DNA of 64,000 nt, taken from contig CP064972.1 of the NCBI GenBank assembly GCA_016699405.1, positions 1,364,001-1,428,000 of the forward strand, written 5' to 3'. Positions 32,532 to 42,574 of this stretch are shown piece after piece. The notes under the pieces are model-generated. The model did no database searches. It saw nothing but the letters and a program-made list of their open reading frames with translations, and was not told the origin of the DNA. The DNA comes from Holophagales bacterium. GTDB lineage: Bacteria > Acidobacteriota > Thermoanaerobaculia > Multivoradales > JAGPDF01. Position 1 is the first letter of the stretch. Every line of letters begins with the position of its first letter. The position numbers and the translations under genes were made by a program.

Positions 32532-33761
32532 ATGGACGACCGGCGAGCGAACCGCTGGGAGGTCGGCGCGGTGATCGCCGCAGTCGGGGCGGCCGCTGCT
32601 CTCGTCGCTCTCGGCTGGACGGCGGCACGCGGGCTGGCGGAGAGTCGAGAATCCGCTCTTGACGGCCGGGTGCTCCGCTTCGCTCACCGCATCGAGGCGG
32701 AGCTGCGCGACGTCGGACCTGCCGCGGCACCCGGTCTGCTCGCGACGATGGAGGACGAGAACGCCGACTGGATCGAGGGCATCGCGCTCGCTACTCCCGA
32801 GGGCGACTGGGAGCGGCGAGCGGGAGCCTCCGTCGCACGCCTGGAGCGCGATCCCGACCAGCGCGTCGAGCTCTCGCTGGGTCGCACCTGGGGTGGAGGG
32901 CCGCCCTCGGCCGGGCTCGCCACCGGCGGCGGCTGGCGCGGTGCGCGAGCCCCGGCGCGGCGGACGCTCGGCATCTGGGTCGACGCCGCCGTCCGAAGGC
33001 CCTCCCTCGTCGAGCGAGCGCTCCTGCCGGCGTCGAGCGCGGCGGCCGCGGCTCTCGTCGGCTTGGCCCTGGTGGCGGTCCGCGGGGCGCGACGCGAGCG
33101 AGCTCGCGAGCTCGAAGCGGTCGACCGGCGTCGCCTCGAAGGGCTCGGGCGGGCGGGAGCCGGTCTCGCCCACCAATTGCGCAACCCGCTCGCGACGGTC
33201 AAGGGCTCCTGTCAGTTGCTGCTCGAGGAAAGCGACGGGGACTCGCGCCCGCGGCTCGAGCGCATCCTCGGCGAAGTCGACCGGATGGACCGGCTGCTCG
33301 CGGAGCTGCTCGACTACGCCCGCCCTCCGACGGCGGAGCCCGCCATGCTGCAGCTCGAGCCCTTCCTCGCCGAGATCGCGCGGGGTGACGAGCGTGTGGT
33401 CGTGGCCTGTCCGCCGCATCTGGCCGCCACGGTCGATCCCGAGCACCTGCGGGAGATTCTGGTCAATCTGCTCGACAACGCCCGGGCGGTGAGCGACGAC
33501 GGGAGCCGGATCGAGGTCGTGGTGCGGCGTCGCGGACGTCTTCTCGAGACCGACGTCGCCGATCGCGGCCCGGGTCCGGGCTCGAACCCCGAGGCCTGGT
33601 TCGAGCCCTATGCGACCGGTCGCCACGACGGCACCGGACTCGGCTTGCCGATCGCCCGCGCGCTGGCGATGGCCAACGGCGGCTCGCTCGAGCTCGTGGC
33701 GCGTCCCGGAGGGGGTGCCGTGGCGCGGCTGCGACTCCTCGCGGTGGAGGGCGGGGCATGA
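32532..33761 (+). CDS. Sensor histidine kinase, 409 aa
   Basis: Two membrane segments (about 11-33 and 164-184) flank a small outside sensor domain. Then HisKA with H-box GLAHQLRNPLA (phospho-His214), N-box LVNLLDNARA, G1 DRGPGPG and G2 GTGLGLPIA. This is the NtrB/ZraS-like class, and it is coupled by a 4-bp overlap to an NtrC-type regulator, its obvious partner. The outside domain is not recognised. Confidence 0.92.
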   Translation: MDDRRANRWEVGAVIAAVGAAAALVALGWTAARGLAESRESALDGRVLRFAHRIEAELRDVGPAAAPGLLATMEDENADWIEGIALATPEGDWERRAGASVARLERDPDQRVELSLGRTWGGGPPSAGLATGGGWRGARAPARRTLGIWVDAAVRRPSLVERALLPASSAAAAALVGLALVAVRGARRERARELEAVDRRRLEGLGRAGAGLAHQLRNPLATVKGSCQLLLEESDGDSRPRLERILGEVDRMDRLLAELLDYARPPTAEPAMLQLEPFLAEIARGDERVVVACPPHLAATVDPEHLREILVNLLDNARAVSDDGSRIEVVVRRRGRLLETDVADRGPGPGSNPEAWFEPYATGRHDGTGLGLPIARALAMANGGSLELVARPGGGAVARLRLLAVEGGA

Positions 33762-35062
33762 TCGCCAAAGTCCTCCTCGTCGACGACGACGCGGCCTTTC
33801 GCGAGTTGCTGGTCGACATCCTGCGGGTGGACGGCTACCAGCTGCTCGAGGCCGGAGACGGCGTGCGGGCGCTCAGCCTGGCGAGCGAGCACCACGTCGA
33901 TCTGGTGCTCACCGATCAGCGCATGCCGGGTCTCTCCGGCCTCGAGCTCGCCGGGCGCCTCGCGGCGCTGCCGCATCCCCCGGCGGTGGTGCTGATGACC
34001 GCCTACGGGACGATCCCGCAGGCGGTCGAGGCGATGCGGGCCGGCGTCGTCGACTACCTGACCAAGCCGCTGGCGAGCCCCGCGGAGCTCCGGAGGGTCG
34101 TGCGTTCGGCCCTCGGTCAGCCGGAGCGGGCGCCGAGCGGCGAGGAGTTCCTGACCCACGACGCGCGGACGCTCGAGGTTCTGGCGCTCGCCGACCGTGC
34201 GGCCGCAACCGACGCGACGATCCTCGTGCGTGGCGAGTCAGGCACCGGCAAGGAGCTGCTCGCCCGGCGCGTCCATCGTCGCTCCGCGCGGGCGCGCGGG
34301 CCGTTCGTCGCCGTCAACTGTGCGGCCTTGCCGGAGAGCCTGGCGGAGAGCGAGCTGTTCGGTCACGAGAGGGGCGCCTTCACCGGAGCCGTCCAGCGGC
34401 AACGCGGCCGCTTCGAGCTGGCGAGCGGCGGCACGCTGTTCCTCGACGAGGTGGGAGAGCTCGCCGAGCCGGTGCAGGCCAAGCTCCTCCGCGCTCTCGA
34501 GCAGCGAGCGATCGAACGGGTCGGTGGCACGGGGCCGGTGGGCGTCGACATCCGTCTGCTCGCGGCGACCCATCGCGACCTCGCCAGCGGGGCCGCCGAG
34601 GGGCGTTTTCGGGCCGACCTCTTCTACCGCCTCAACGTGGTGACGCTGGAGCTTCCGCCGCTGCGCGAACGTCCGGGAGACCTCGATCTGCTGGTGCCGG
34701 CGCTGGTGCGCTCGCTCGCCGATCGCCACCGTCTTCCGCCCCGCGAGCCCGATGCGGAGTGCTGGTCGCGGCTGCGCCGTCACTCCTGGCCGGGAAACGT
34801 GCGTGAGCTGCGCAACGTGCTCGAGCGGGCTTTGATCGCGGGGAGCGGCTCGACGATCCGGTCGGTGGATCTCCCGGTGCTCGACAGCGGCGGCGTGGGC
34901 GCTCCGAAGGGCGACGACCCGCTGCTGCTCGCCGAACGGGAGAAGCGGGCGATCCTCGAAGCCCTCTCGCGCACCGGAGGCAACCGCGAGCAGGCGTCGC
35001 GCCTCCTCGGCATCTCCGTACGAACGCTCTACAACCGACTGCGCGAATTCGGTCTGAGGTGA
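33758..35062 (+). CDS. NtrC-family sigma54 response regulator, 434 aa
   Basis: Receiver domain at 1-120 with acidic pocket VDDD and phospho-Asp53 (LVLTDQRMPG), conserved Thr in LMTAYG and Lys in YLTKPL. AAA+ domain: Walker A GESGTGKE, intact sigma54 loop GAFTGA, Walker B GGTLFLDEVGE, arginine finger FRADLFYRLN. C-terminal Fis-type HTH (GNREQASRLLGISVRTLYNRL). It should activate sigma54 promoters on signal from the upstream kinase. The target operon is unknown. Confidence 0.95.
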   Translation: MIAKVLLVDDDAAFRELLVDILRVDGYQLLEAGDGVRALSLASEHHVDLVLTDQRMPGLSGLELAGRLAALPHPPAVVLMTAYGTIPQAVEAMRAGVVDYLTKPLASPAELRRVVRSALGQPERAPSGEEFLTHDARTLEVLALADRAAATDATILVRGESGTGKELLARRVHRRSARARGPFVAVNCAALPESLAESELFGHERGAFTGAVQRQRGRFELASGGTLFLDEVGELAEPVQAKLLRALEQRAIERVGGTGPVGVDIRLLAATHRDLASGAAEGRFRADLFYRLNVVTLELPPLRERPGDLDLLVPALVRSLADRHRLPPREPDAECWSRLRRHSWPGNVRELRNVLERALIAGSGSTIRSVDLPVLDSGGVGAPKGDDPLLLAEREKRAILEALSRTGGNREQASRLLGISVRTLYNRLREFGLR

Positions 35063-35114
35063 GCCGGCGAGGAGGGCTCGCGCGCCTCCTCGCCGGTCGA
35101 GCTCCGCGATCCGG

Positions 35115-35720
35115 TCACGAACCCGCGGCGCTGCCGAGCTCGCGCAGGTGCAACTGCCAGTCGCGGGTCGCCCGCGCGACGCTGCGGGCCGCCTCGGCGA
35201 CTCGCGCCGGGTCGGGATCGGCGACGTCGAGCGCTCCGTCGAGCGCGACGAGATGCTGACGCAGGCGGTCGGACGAGGCTGTGAGATCGCGCTGTCGCTC
35301 CTCGATCCGGCTCGCCGAGGCGGCGTCGAGACCTTGGCGGTAGCTCGCATAGCCGGCCAGCATCTGATCGACCTGTTGGTGCAAGCGGTCGCGATCGCGC
35401 CGCGCCGCCGACGCGTCGAACTGGCTGCGGCGCGCCCCACGAGCGAGGTCTCGCGCCTGGTCGCGAGCCTGCTGCGCCGTGCCGTCGCAGCCGGCGAGCG
35501 GACCGCTTCCGGGCGTCGTGGCGTGGATCCTCTGGCGATCGCCGTTGGCCTGGCCGTGCCCCTGTCCGGACCGGCTCCCTCCTCCCGGTCCGAGCCCCGT
35601 CTGGCCTCCGCCGCCTCCGCCGCGCCCGCCGCGTTGGGCGACGGCCGGAGTTTCGAGCATCCCGGCGAGCAGAAGAACAGCGACCGTGGCGAGCGTGCAA
35701 TAGCGTGCGTCGTGACTCAT
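35115..35720 (-). CDS. Hypothetical secreted Gly-rich/helical protein, 201 aa
   Basis: ATG 35720 with AGGAGGTTCACG nearby. Signal peptide (TLATVAVLLLAGMLETPAVAQ), a Gly/Arg/Gln low-complexity stretch (residues 29-60), then about 130 residues of Ala/Arg/Asp-rich helix with heptad character (QQVDQMLAGYASYRQGLDAAS, LRQHLVALDGALDVADPD). No named family. It lies convergent with the response regulator. Confidence 0.65.
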   Translation of the reverse strand: MSHDARYCTLATVAVLLLAGMLETPAVAQRGGRGGGGGGQTGLGPGGGSRSGQGHGQANGDRQRIHATTPGSGPLAGCDGTAQQARDQARDLARGARRSQFDASAARRDRDRLHQQVDQMLAGYASYRQGLDAASASRIEERQRDLTASSDRLRQHLVALDGALDVADPDPARVAEAARSVARATRDWQLHLRELGSAAGS

Positions 35721-35953
35721 CGTGAACCTCCTTGGGGTCGAGTCCCGCGCCGATCTCCTATCGCACGGGCGGTGCCAGCGAGCGCCGAGCGGCGCTCGTA
35801 GCGTAACCGCCCTGAGATCAACGGGTTGGCGATGACGATCGAAGAGAGGCGAAAGCGCGCCAGCTCGCCGTCCTGCAAGATCTGCCGGACGACGGCAAGA
35901 CATGCAGCTCGTCCGCCGCGAGCCTCCGGGGAAATGAATCCGCGGTCGGCCCC

Positions 35954-38900
35954 GTGCGAGCAGGCCGTTCCGGTGCGATGATTCCCGGCAAGCGCCGTCG
36001 CGGCGCGCGGCGATCGCCCATCGTCTCGCCGAACGGCAACCTGTCGATGATGCCGGACTCCCCCGAAGATCCACGACGCCCCGTGCGTTCCGCCAAGGAC
36101 TCGCTCGAACCGATCTCGCGAAGCGAGCGCGAGCTCCTCTTCGACTGGATGCTCGACTGCACCGAGGAGGGTGTCCTGGTCGCCGACGAGCACGGGCGCG
36201 TCCTCCTGTGCAATCGGGCGGGCAGCGAGCTCTTCGGCCTGACCTGCGACGAGATCGCCGGCGGTCCGCTCGACCGGCTGCTGCCGCAGGCGATCCGCGA
36301 CGAGCATCGCGAGTGGGTGGCGCGATTCGCCACCTCGAGCGACGGACTGTCGACGCCGCAGCCGATGGGCGAATTGCGCGGAGTGACGGCCCGTGGCGAG
36401 GAGATTCCGCTCGAAGGACGCCTGAGCAAGGTCGACATCGGCGGCCGGCGCTGCGTGGCGATCTTCTTGCGCGACCTGCGACCGCGGCTGGCCGAAGAGG
36501 CGGCCGCGCGCGGTCAGCTCGAGCTGCGCGAGCAGCTGGCGCGCATCGTCGAGACCTCGCCCGGCGTCGTCTATTCGTTCCGGCGCGGGCCCGACGGGAA
36601 GATGTCGTTCCCCTACATGTCGCCGGCGATCGAGAGACTCTTCCCGGTGCCGCGGGCGGCGGCGGCGCGAGACGGCACGACGCTCTTCGACTACCTCCAC
36701 CCGGAGGACGTTCCGGCGCTCGCCGAAACGAGCGCGATCTCCGAGCGGGACCTGTCGCTCTGGCGCAGTACCTTCCGGGTGCGTCATCCGGAGCGCGGCG
36801 AGATCTGGCTCGAAGGGTGCTCGTCGCCGGTGCGCGAGGCCGACGGAGGAACCGTCTGGCACGGAGTGGTCACCGACGTGACCTTGCGACTCCGCGCCGA
36901 GGCGACCGTGCGGGAGGCGCTGAGCCTGCAGCGCGCCACGCTCGATGGACTCTCGGCCCATCTCGCCGTGCTCGACACCGACGGGCGGATCGTCGCGGTG
37001 AATCGCGCCTGGAGGGAATTCGCCGTGGCCAACGGCGTTGTGCTCGCGGCGGTGTGCGAAGGGGCCAACTACCTGGAGACGTGCGATCGCGTCGAAGGGG
37101 TCGACCGGCCGACGGCGGCTCGGGTCGCCGCGGCGATCCGCGCCACGATCGCCGGCACGACCGGCTCGGCGAGCTTCGAGTATCCGTGCCACTCGCCCGA
37201 TGCGCAGCGTTGGTTCGTCGTACAGGTCACGGCGATGGACGGAGCTCCGCCGCGTCGGGTGATCGTCGCCCACGAGTCGATCACCGAGCGGAAGCTGCAC
37301 GAAATGGCGCTTCGCGCCAGCGAGGAGCGCTACCGGGCGCTCATGGAGACCACCTTCGATTGGATCTGGGAGGTCGACGCGAGCGGGCGCTACACCTTCG
37401 CCAGCCGACGCGTTGCCGACCTTCTGGGCTACGCACCGGAGGAGATGATCGGCCGCACTCCGTTCGAGCTGATGCGCCCCGACGAGGCGGAACGGGTCGC
37501 CGCGCTGTTCGCCGGAGCCGTCGCCCGCCGCGAGCGTCTGACCGCCGTCGAGAACGTGAACCTGCACCGCGACGGTCACGAGGTCGTCCTCGAAACGAGT
37601 GGCGTCCCGGTGTTCGATGCCGCCGGCGAGCTCACCGGCTATCGCGGCATGGATCGCGACATCACCGAGCGGAAGCGAGCCGAAGCGGTCTTGCGCGAGC
37701 GCGAGGCGCGTTACGCCGCGCTGGTCGAGACCTCGCCCGAGGCGATCTACGTCAATCGCGAGGATCGCGTGACGCTGGTCAATCCGGCCTGTCTCCGCCT
37801 CTTCGGCGCCACGAGCCCCGAGGAGCTCCTCGGCCGTCCGACGCTCGAGCTCTTCCATCCCGATTTCCACGAGGCGATCCGCGAGCGGGTGCGCCGGTTG
37901 CGCGAGCTCGGCGAGCCGGTTCCGCTTGCCGAGGAGCGGATCGTGCGGCTCGACGGGCAGACCGTCGACGTCGAAGTCGTAGCGGCTCCGTTCCTCGATC
38001 AAGGTGTCCGCGCCATTCACGTCGTGCTGCGCGACCTGACCGAGCGCAGGCGCCTCGAAGCGGTGCGGGTGAGCTCGCAGAAGCTCGAGGCGCTCGGCAC
38101 GCTGGCCACCGGCATCGCTCACGATTTCAACAACCTGCTGCTGGCGATCCGCGGCAATGCGCGGCTCGCCGCCGCCGACTCGCCCACGGGAGGGGAGGCA
38201 CGCACCAGTCTCGACGAGGTCGAGAAGGCCTGCGTTCGCGGCGCCGAGCTGGTGCGCCGCATCCTCGCCTTCGGCCGGCCGGAGATGCCGCGCCGCGAGA
38301 TCCTCGCCGTGCGACCGATTCTCGAGGAGGCCGTCGCGCTCCTGCGGGCGACGCTTCCGGCGCGGATCACCCTCGACGTCGACGCCGGTCCGGCCGAGCT
38401 GCGGCTCGAAATCGACGGCGGGCAGCTCCATCAAGCGGTGGTGAACCTGCTGGCCAACGCCGGCCAGGCGATCGGCGAGGCGAGCGGGCGCATCGCCCTG
38501 CGGGTCGAGACGATCGACGTCGGGCCGGAGCTCGCTCGCGAGGTGGCGGAGCTGCAGGAGGGGCGATACGTCCGCATCCGGGTGACGGACGACGGCTGCG
38601 GCATGTCACCGGAAGTCGTGCAGCGGGTCTTCGATCCGTTCTACACCAGTCGTCCGCCGGGGATGGGCTCGGGGCTCGGCCTTTCGGTCGTCCACGGATT
38701 CGTCGTCGGTCACGCCGGAGCCGTGGGGGTGAAGAGCCGGATCGGGGGGCCGACCGAGTTCGCGCTCTATCTGCCGGCGGTCTCCGCCGAGGCGTTGCAG
38801 CGCGCGGCGAGCGACGCGATCGAGCCGGCCCCGTCGCAGTCGCCGAACGGGTCGGCAACCGAGCGCACGAAGAGCCGGCTCCTCTACGTCGACGACGACG

Positions 38901-39250
38901 AGGCGCTGGTCTTCCTGGCGCGCCGGTTGCTCGAGCGTCGGGGCTTCGTCGTCCACGGCTACGTCGATGCCGACGAGGCGCTCCGGGCGCTCGAGTCCGA
39001 CCCGCAGGCGTTCGACGCCCTGGTGACCGACCTGTCGATGCCGCGGCTCTCCGGGCTCGAGCTCGCCGAGTCGGCACTCGCCCTGCGCCCGGCCCTTCCG
39101 GTGGTTCTGCTCTCCGGCTATCTGCGCCCGGAGGACGAGGCCGCCGCCGAACGCCTCGGGATTCGCGCCCTGATCCTCAAGCCCGACACCGTCGAAGCCC
39201 TCGCCGAAACGCTCGACCGGCTGCTCGCGGGGGTCGAGCCTCGGGGCTGA
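35954..39250 (+). CDS. Multi-PAS hybrid histidine kinase with C-terminal receiver
   Basis: Soluble sensor without membrane segments. At least four PAS/PAC domains in a row, for example around EEGVLVADEHGRVLLCNRAG, then LDTDGRIVAVNRAW, then WIWEVDASGRYTFASRRVADLLGY, then VNREDRVTLVNPACLRLFG. HisKA box ATGIAHDFNNLLLAIRGN, ATPase boxes NLLANAGQA, DDGCGMSP and GSGLGLSVVHG, then a receiver (LLYVDDDEALVFL, phospho-Asp in ALVTDLSMPRL). This is the HDFNN class of hybrid kinase. The start is uncertain: GTG 35954 is the maximal frame; ATG 35978, 36047 and 36050 are alternatives. No partner gene is adjacent. Confidence 0.9.
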   Translation: MRAGRSGAMIPGKRRRGARRSPIVSPNGNLSMMPDSPEDPRRPVRSAKDSLEPISRSERELLFDWMLDCTEEGVLVADEHGRVLLCNRAGSELFGLTCDEIAGGPLDRLLPQAIRDEHREWVARFATSSDGLSTPQPMGELRGVTARGEEIPLEGRLSKVDIGGRRCVAIFLRDLRPRLAEEAAARGQLELREQLARIVETSPGVVYSFRRGPDGKMSFPYMSPAIERLFPVPRAAAARDGTTLFDYLHPEDVPALAETSAISERDLSLWRSTFRVRHPERGEIWLEGCSSPVREADGGTVWHGVVTDVTLRLRAEATVREALSLQRATLDGLSAHLAVLDTDGRIVAVNRAWREFAVANGVVLAAVCEGANYLETCDRVEGVDRPTAARVAAAIRATIAGTTGSASFEYPCHSPDAQRWFVVQVTAMDGAPPRRVIVAHESITERKLHEMALRASEERYRALMETTFDWIWEVDASGRYTFASRRVADLLGYAPEEMIGRTPFELMRPDEAERVAALFAGAVARRERLTAVENVNLHRDGHEVVLETSGVPVFDAAGELTGYRGMDRDITERKRAEAVLREREARYAALVETSPEAIYVNREDRVTLVNPACLRLFGATSPEELLGRPTLELFHPDFHEAIRERVRRLRELGEPVPLAEERIVRLDGQTVDVEVVAAPFLDQGVRAIHVVLRDLTERRRLEAVRVSSQKLEALGTLATGIAHDFNNLLLAIRGNARLAAADSPTGGEARTSLDEVEKACVRGAELVRRILAFGRPEMPRREILAVRPILEEAVALLRATLPARITLDVDAGPAELRLEIDGGQLHQAVVNLLANAGQAIGEASGRIALRVETIDVGPELAREVAELQEGRYVRIRVTDDGCGMSPEVVQRVFDPFYTSRPPGMGSGLGLSVVHGFVVGHAGAVGVKSRIGGPTEFALYLPAVSAEALQRAASDAIEPAPSQSPNGSATERTKSRLLYVDDDEALVFLARRLLERRGFVVHGYVDADEALRALESDPQAFDALVTDLSMPRLSGLELAESALALRPALPVVLLSGYLRPEDEAAAERLGIRALILKPDTVEALAETLDRLLAGVEPRG

Positions 39251-39305
39251 GTCCCCCCGCGGGATCGTCCGGGCGACAGCCGGCTCGGACGTCCCGGGGC
39301 AAGGA

Positions 39306-40796
39306 TCAGCTCGAGATCGCCGCGACGATCCTCCGTGCGGCGGCCTGAGCGTCGTCGCCGGGGTTGCGCGCGATCGGCAGATCGGGCTCGACGCCCTCGG
39401 CTTCGTTGCGGCCGTCGGCGCGGAAGCGGACGCAGTCGGGGGCGCGCACGGTCAGGCCGGTTGCCGGGAGCTCGAGGGTGACGCCGCCGTCGGTGTAGCC
39501 GCAGCCGACGCCCATCGTGCGTTCGCCGGCAACGCGCGCCGCACCGGCGTCCTGCAGGCTGGCGGCGAAGTCCTCGGCCGCCGACGCGGTGCGACGGTCG
39601 ACGAGCACGACAAGCTCGCCGCGCCAGGCGCCGGGCCTCCGGCCGTCCTCGCTGCCGGCGAGCCAGCGGCTCTCGAGGCCCGCGAAGTCGGCGGCGGTGG
39701 CAGCGGGAGCGAGCGGCTCGAGTCGGCCGATCGTCGCGCACGGGAGCGACGTTCCCGTGGGGCTCGACCAGAGGTCGGGCAGATCGCATGGACTCGCCGC
39801 TTCGGCGATCGCGGTGTCGAGGCGGAGAAGGGCCTCACCGAGCAGCGCCCGTTGCCGAGTCGAGAGATCCGATCGGGAAAGATCGGTCCGCAGGTCCTCG
39901 GCCATCGCGGTGAGCCGCCGGGTCGAGTGGGGATGGCGGATGAAGCCGGTCGCGCGCGGTGGAATCGGCCGGGTCGTCATGGCCCGAGTCATCGCGCCGA
40001 CGATACCGCTGCCGCCGCCGTTGCCGGTGATGTCGACGAGCAACGTGTTCGCCCCGCTCGTCGTGAGCTCGGCGAGCTCGGCGAGCTCGGCGTCGAGCCG
40101 ATCGAGCAGCGCTCGTTCCAGCCGCGTGGCGAACCGCTCACGGCAGTCCTCGTCGCACGCCGCCTCGGGTGTCGTCGGGTCGGTGCGGAAGCGGTCCCAC
40201 TCGGCCGCACAGAGCTCAGGAAAGGCGAAGGCGTCGAAGAGGCCGATCCGCAGGATCGCGAGCGGTCCTGCGTCGGCGCGGCGAAGCAACCCGGCCGGGA
40301 ACGGATGGGTCGCGGCGTCGCCGTCGAGAGGGGTGAATCCGTCCAGCGTGGACCAGGCGATCGGGCCGTCCCGCCGATCGTGCGCGCCGAATCGGGCGCA
40401 GGCGTCGTCGCCCGGCAAGGCAAGAGGAATCGGCCGGGCATCGCGGCGCTCTCGGCCGAGCAATCGCCGCAGCAGCCGCTGTCCCGCACCGACCGGGGCA
40501 GCGGCCCGGAAGTGCGCGTCGTCGAAGGCGGCGACGAAGCGTTCGAGCGCGTGGCGGGCTTCCGACCGGCTGCTGGCGCGTGCCAGTGCGGCACGCGCGA
40601 CACGGTCGAGCTCGCGCGGCGAGAGGTGCCGGCTCGCCAGGCGGTCGCCCAGGTTGGCGTAGGCGGTGGCGGTGTGCCTCTCGAGTCGCTCGAGGTCGGC
40701 GACCCAGGCGGCGCGCGTGCTCGCGCTCGGCCGCGAGAGCCACCAGAGCGAGCCGAGCCCTCCCATCAGCACGAGGGCGGCGAGAGCGCGTCGCAT
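39306..40796 (-). CDS. S41-family C-terminal processing peptidase-like protein, 496 aa
   Basis: An N-terminal hydrophobic segment (ALAALVLMGGLGSLWWL) anchors or exports it. The serine-peptidase core is visible: LLVDITGNGGGSGIVG, then LVVLVDRRTASAAEDFAASL with the nucleophile Ser in TASAAE, and RVAGERTMGVG, all S41/tail-specific-protease signatures. No PDZ domain is evident, so this is a non-PDZ S41 relative. Substrate unknown. Confidence 0.85.
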   Translation of the reverse strand: MRRALAALVLMGGLGSLWWLSRPSASTRAAWVADLERLERHTATAYANLGDRLASRHLSPRELDRVARAALARASSRSEARHALERFVAAFDDAHFRAAAPVGAGQRLLRRLLGRERRDARPIPLALPGDDACARFGAHDRRDGPIAWSTLDGFTPLDGDAATHPFPAGLLRRADAGPLAILRIGLFDAFAFPELCAAEWDRFRTDPTTPEAACDEDCRERFATRLERALLDRLDAELAELAELTTSGANTLLVDITGNGGGSGIVGAMTRAMTTRPIPPRATGFIRHPHSTRRLTAMAEDLRTDLSRSDLSTRQRALLGEALLRLDTAIAEAASPCDLPDLWSSPTGTSLPCATIGRLEPLAPAATAADFAGLESRWLAGSEDGRRPGAWRGELVVLVDRRTASAAEDFAASLQDAGAARVAGERTMGVGCGYTDGGVTLELPATGLTVRAPDCVRFRADGRNEAEGVEPDLPIARNPGDDAQAAARRIVAAISS

Positions 40797-40861
40797 CGAA
40801 CCCTCCTACGCCGAACGCCGCCGCAGGTTGCCCGCCGGCGGCGTCGGCCCGCTCCCGGTGC

Positions 40862-42469
40862 CTACGAACAGTTGGCGAACGCGTGGACGTCGCGGATCGC
40901 CGTGAACGGCCGCCCGCCCGGGTTGAAGTAGCGCCGCGTCCGTCCCGTCCAGGTGTCGACCACGGTGACCGTGACCTCGAGGTCGGTCACGCCGCCGACG
41001 AAGATCCACGCGGCGTCGTTGATCGCGCAGCCGTCGAGCACCTTGACGACCACCTCGACGTTGTCCGGCGAGAAGAACCAGAAGCCCGCCGAGTCCCGCC
41101 CGAGCTCGATCGCCGTCCCGCCGCCGGTGAAGGTCGGAGCAGCCCAGTCGACCTTGACGCGGTAGCGGTCGCCGAGCAGACAGGGCTCCGCGGTCTCGGC
41201 GAGGCACGGCCCCGGGGTCTCGATCGGCGCGAGGTGCGAGAAGTAGACCTGCTCGGCGAGCCGGCGACCCATCTCGAGACCGACCCGGTTGTCGTACTGC
41301 CAGTGGATGCCGCCGTAGATGCGGCTCTGGCCGGCCTCTTCGGCCGCCTGCCAGAAGCCGGTGAAGGAGCGTTCGACCCCGGGCATCGCCGCCGTGGTGG
41401 TGTCGAAGGCGAAATCGTCGCCGTCGAAGAAGAGACCGAGCAGCCGCGCGGCTGCGCCGCTGAAGGTGCTGTGGCCGGAGACGTAGGCGGGGAAGTTCGG
41501 CGTGGTGATGAACGGCGTCCAGCTCGCATCGGCCACCGTGGCCGGGTTGCCGTCGCTCGCTGCTTCGCGAATGCCGGTGATTGGGCGCCAATGGCCGTAG
41601 GTGTACTTCATGTCCCAGGCGGCGATCGCCGCGTCGGCCTCGGAGATGGCGAGCAAGGCGAACAGCCGGGCGCTCGCGACGAGCGAGAGCCCTTCGCGTT
41701 CGGCGATCTGCTGGGCGATCTCGTGCCAGTGTCCGGGCGGGGTCGCGGTGCCCGGTCCGTCGGCCCAGAAGAGCGCGATTTCGGTCTGGTCGGCGGTGCG
41801 CTCCAGGCTGTTGATCGCGCCGAGACGCTTCACCTCGTCGAACGCCGCGGCATACTCGGCGGTCATCGGAGCGGGCGGTGCCGGAGCGCGGAGCTCGGAG
41901 CCGCGCGCGAGGCTCCAGGGCATGACGTACGGCCAGTTGGGAAATGCCGGTGCGGCGAAGGCGGGCGGCGTCGGCTCCCACCAGGAGGCGCCTTCCGGCC
42001 CGCTGTAGGGAACCACCGCGGCCGCGCCGTCGGCGGCGCGCAGAGCGAGGATCGCCGCGGCGACGTGATGGCCCCAGGCGATCCCGTTGGTCTCGGCGGC
42101 GCCGTCCGGGATGGTGGCCAGCGAGCTCGTCAACGCGGCGTCGAAGGTCGCCTGCTGTGCGGGGAAGAGCTCGCCGAGCACCATGTGTGCCGCGGCGGCC
42201 GCCGCGGCCTCGGCCGACAGCGGGAGCGGCCCCGCCGGTTCGGTGACGGCATACGGTTCGTAGCCGCCGAGCGCGCCGACGACCGAGTCGTACATCGCCA
42301 CGTGGGTCATCGCCATGGCGCGCGAGGCTTTCGGTGGCGGTGTCCTGTCGACGCGAACGGCGCCGAGCAGTACGGCGTTCCAGTCGCGCACGACGTCAGC
42401 CGTGAGCGGATGGGTGCCGAACAGCGCGAGCGCAGCGAGAGCGGAGAGGCGCACGGAGATCGAACGCAT
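40862..42469 (-). CDS. Vanadium-dependent haloperoxidase-like PAP2 enzyme with extra C-terminal domain, 535 aa
   Basis: ATG 42469 with AGGAGGAACC upstream and a signal peptide (SALAALALFGTHPLTA). The PAP2/vanadate pocket is complete: KYTYGHWRP, AYVSGHSTFSGA and SRIYGGIHW. Such enzymes oxidise halides with H2O2, or act as acid phosphatases. From about residue 425 the protein carries an unrelated domain of about 110 residues (CLLGDRYRVKVDW, FWFFSPDNVEVVVKVLDGC, WIFVGGVTDLEVTVTVVD, YFNPGGRPF). It is exported and its gene stands alone. Confidence 0.88.
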   Translation of the reverse strand: MRSISVRLSALAALALFGTHPLTADVVRDWNAVLLGAVRVDRTPPPKASRAMAMTHVAMYDSVVGALGGYEPYAVTEPAGPLPLSAEAAAAAAAHMVLGELFPAQQATFDAALTSSLATIPDGAAETNGIAWGHHVAAAILALRAADGAAAVVPYSGPEGASWWEPTPPAFAAPAFPNWPYVMPWSLARGSELRAPAPPAPMTAEYAAAFDEVKRLGAINSLERTADQTEIALFWADGPGTATPPGHWHEIAQQIAEREGLSLVASARLFALLAISEADAAIAAWDMKYTYGHWRPITGIREAASDGNPATVADASWTPFITTPNFPAYVSGHSTFSGAAARLLGLFFDGDDFAFDTTTAAMPGVERSFTGFWQAAEEAGQSRIYGGIHWQYDNRVGLEMGRRLAEQVYFSHLAPIETPGPCLAETAEPCLLGDRYRVKVDWAAPTFTGGGTAIELGRDSAGFWFFSPDNVEVVVKVLDGCAINDAAWIFVGGVTDLEVTVTVVDTWTGRTRRYFNPGGRPFTAIRDVHAFANCS

Positions 42470-42574
42470 GGTTCCTCCTGCAGGTGCCGACAGCGTGAGT
42501 TGTGGCGCGCAGACTAGTGCAACAGCCGCCATCTCGGGAAGCGGAGCTGCCGGATCGGCAAAGCCGCCGGGAAT

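Noticed and set aside
35717..38434. 905-codon minus-strand open frame
   Set aside because: It is antisense to the multi-PAS histidine kinase, whose domains are unmistakable. The frame's composition (Arg/His/Glu/Gln) and lack of any motif mark it as a mirror of codon bias.
39306..40796. Assignment of the S41-like protein as a carboxyl-terminal processing protease with PDZ
   Set aside because: No PDZ segment could be found; only the peptidase core is supported, so the call is kept at family level.
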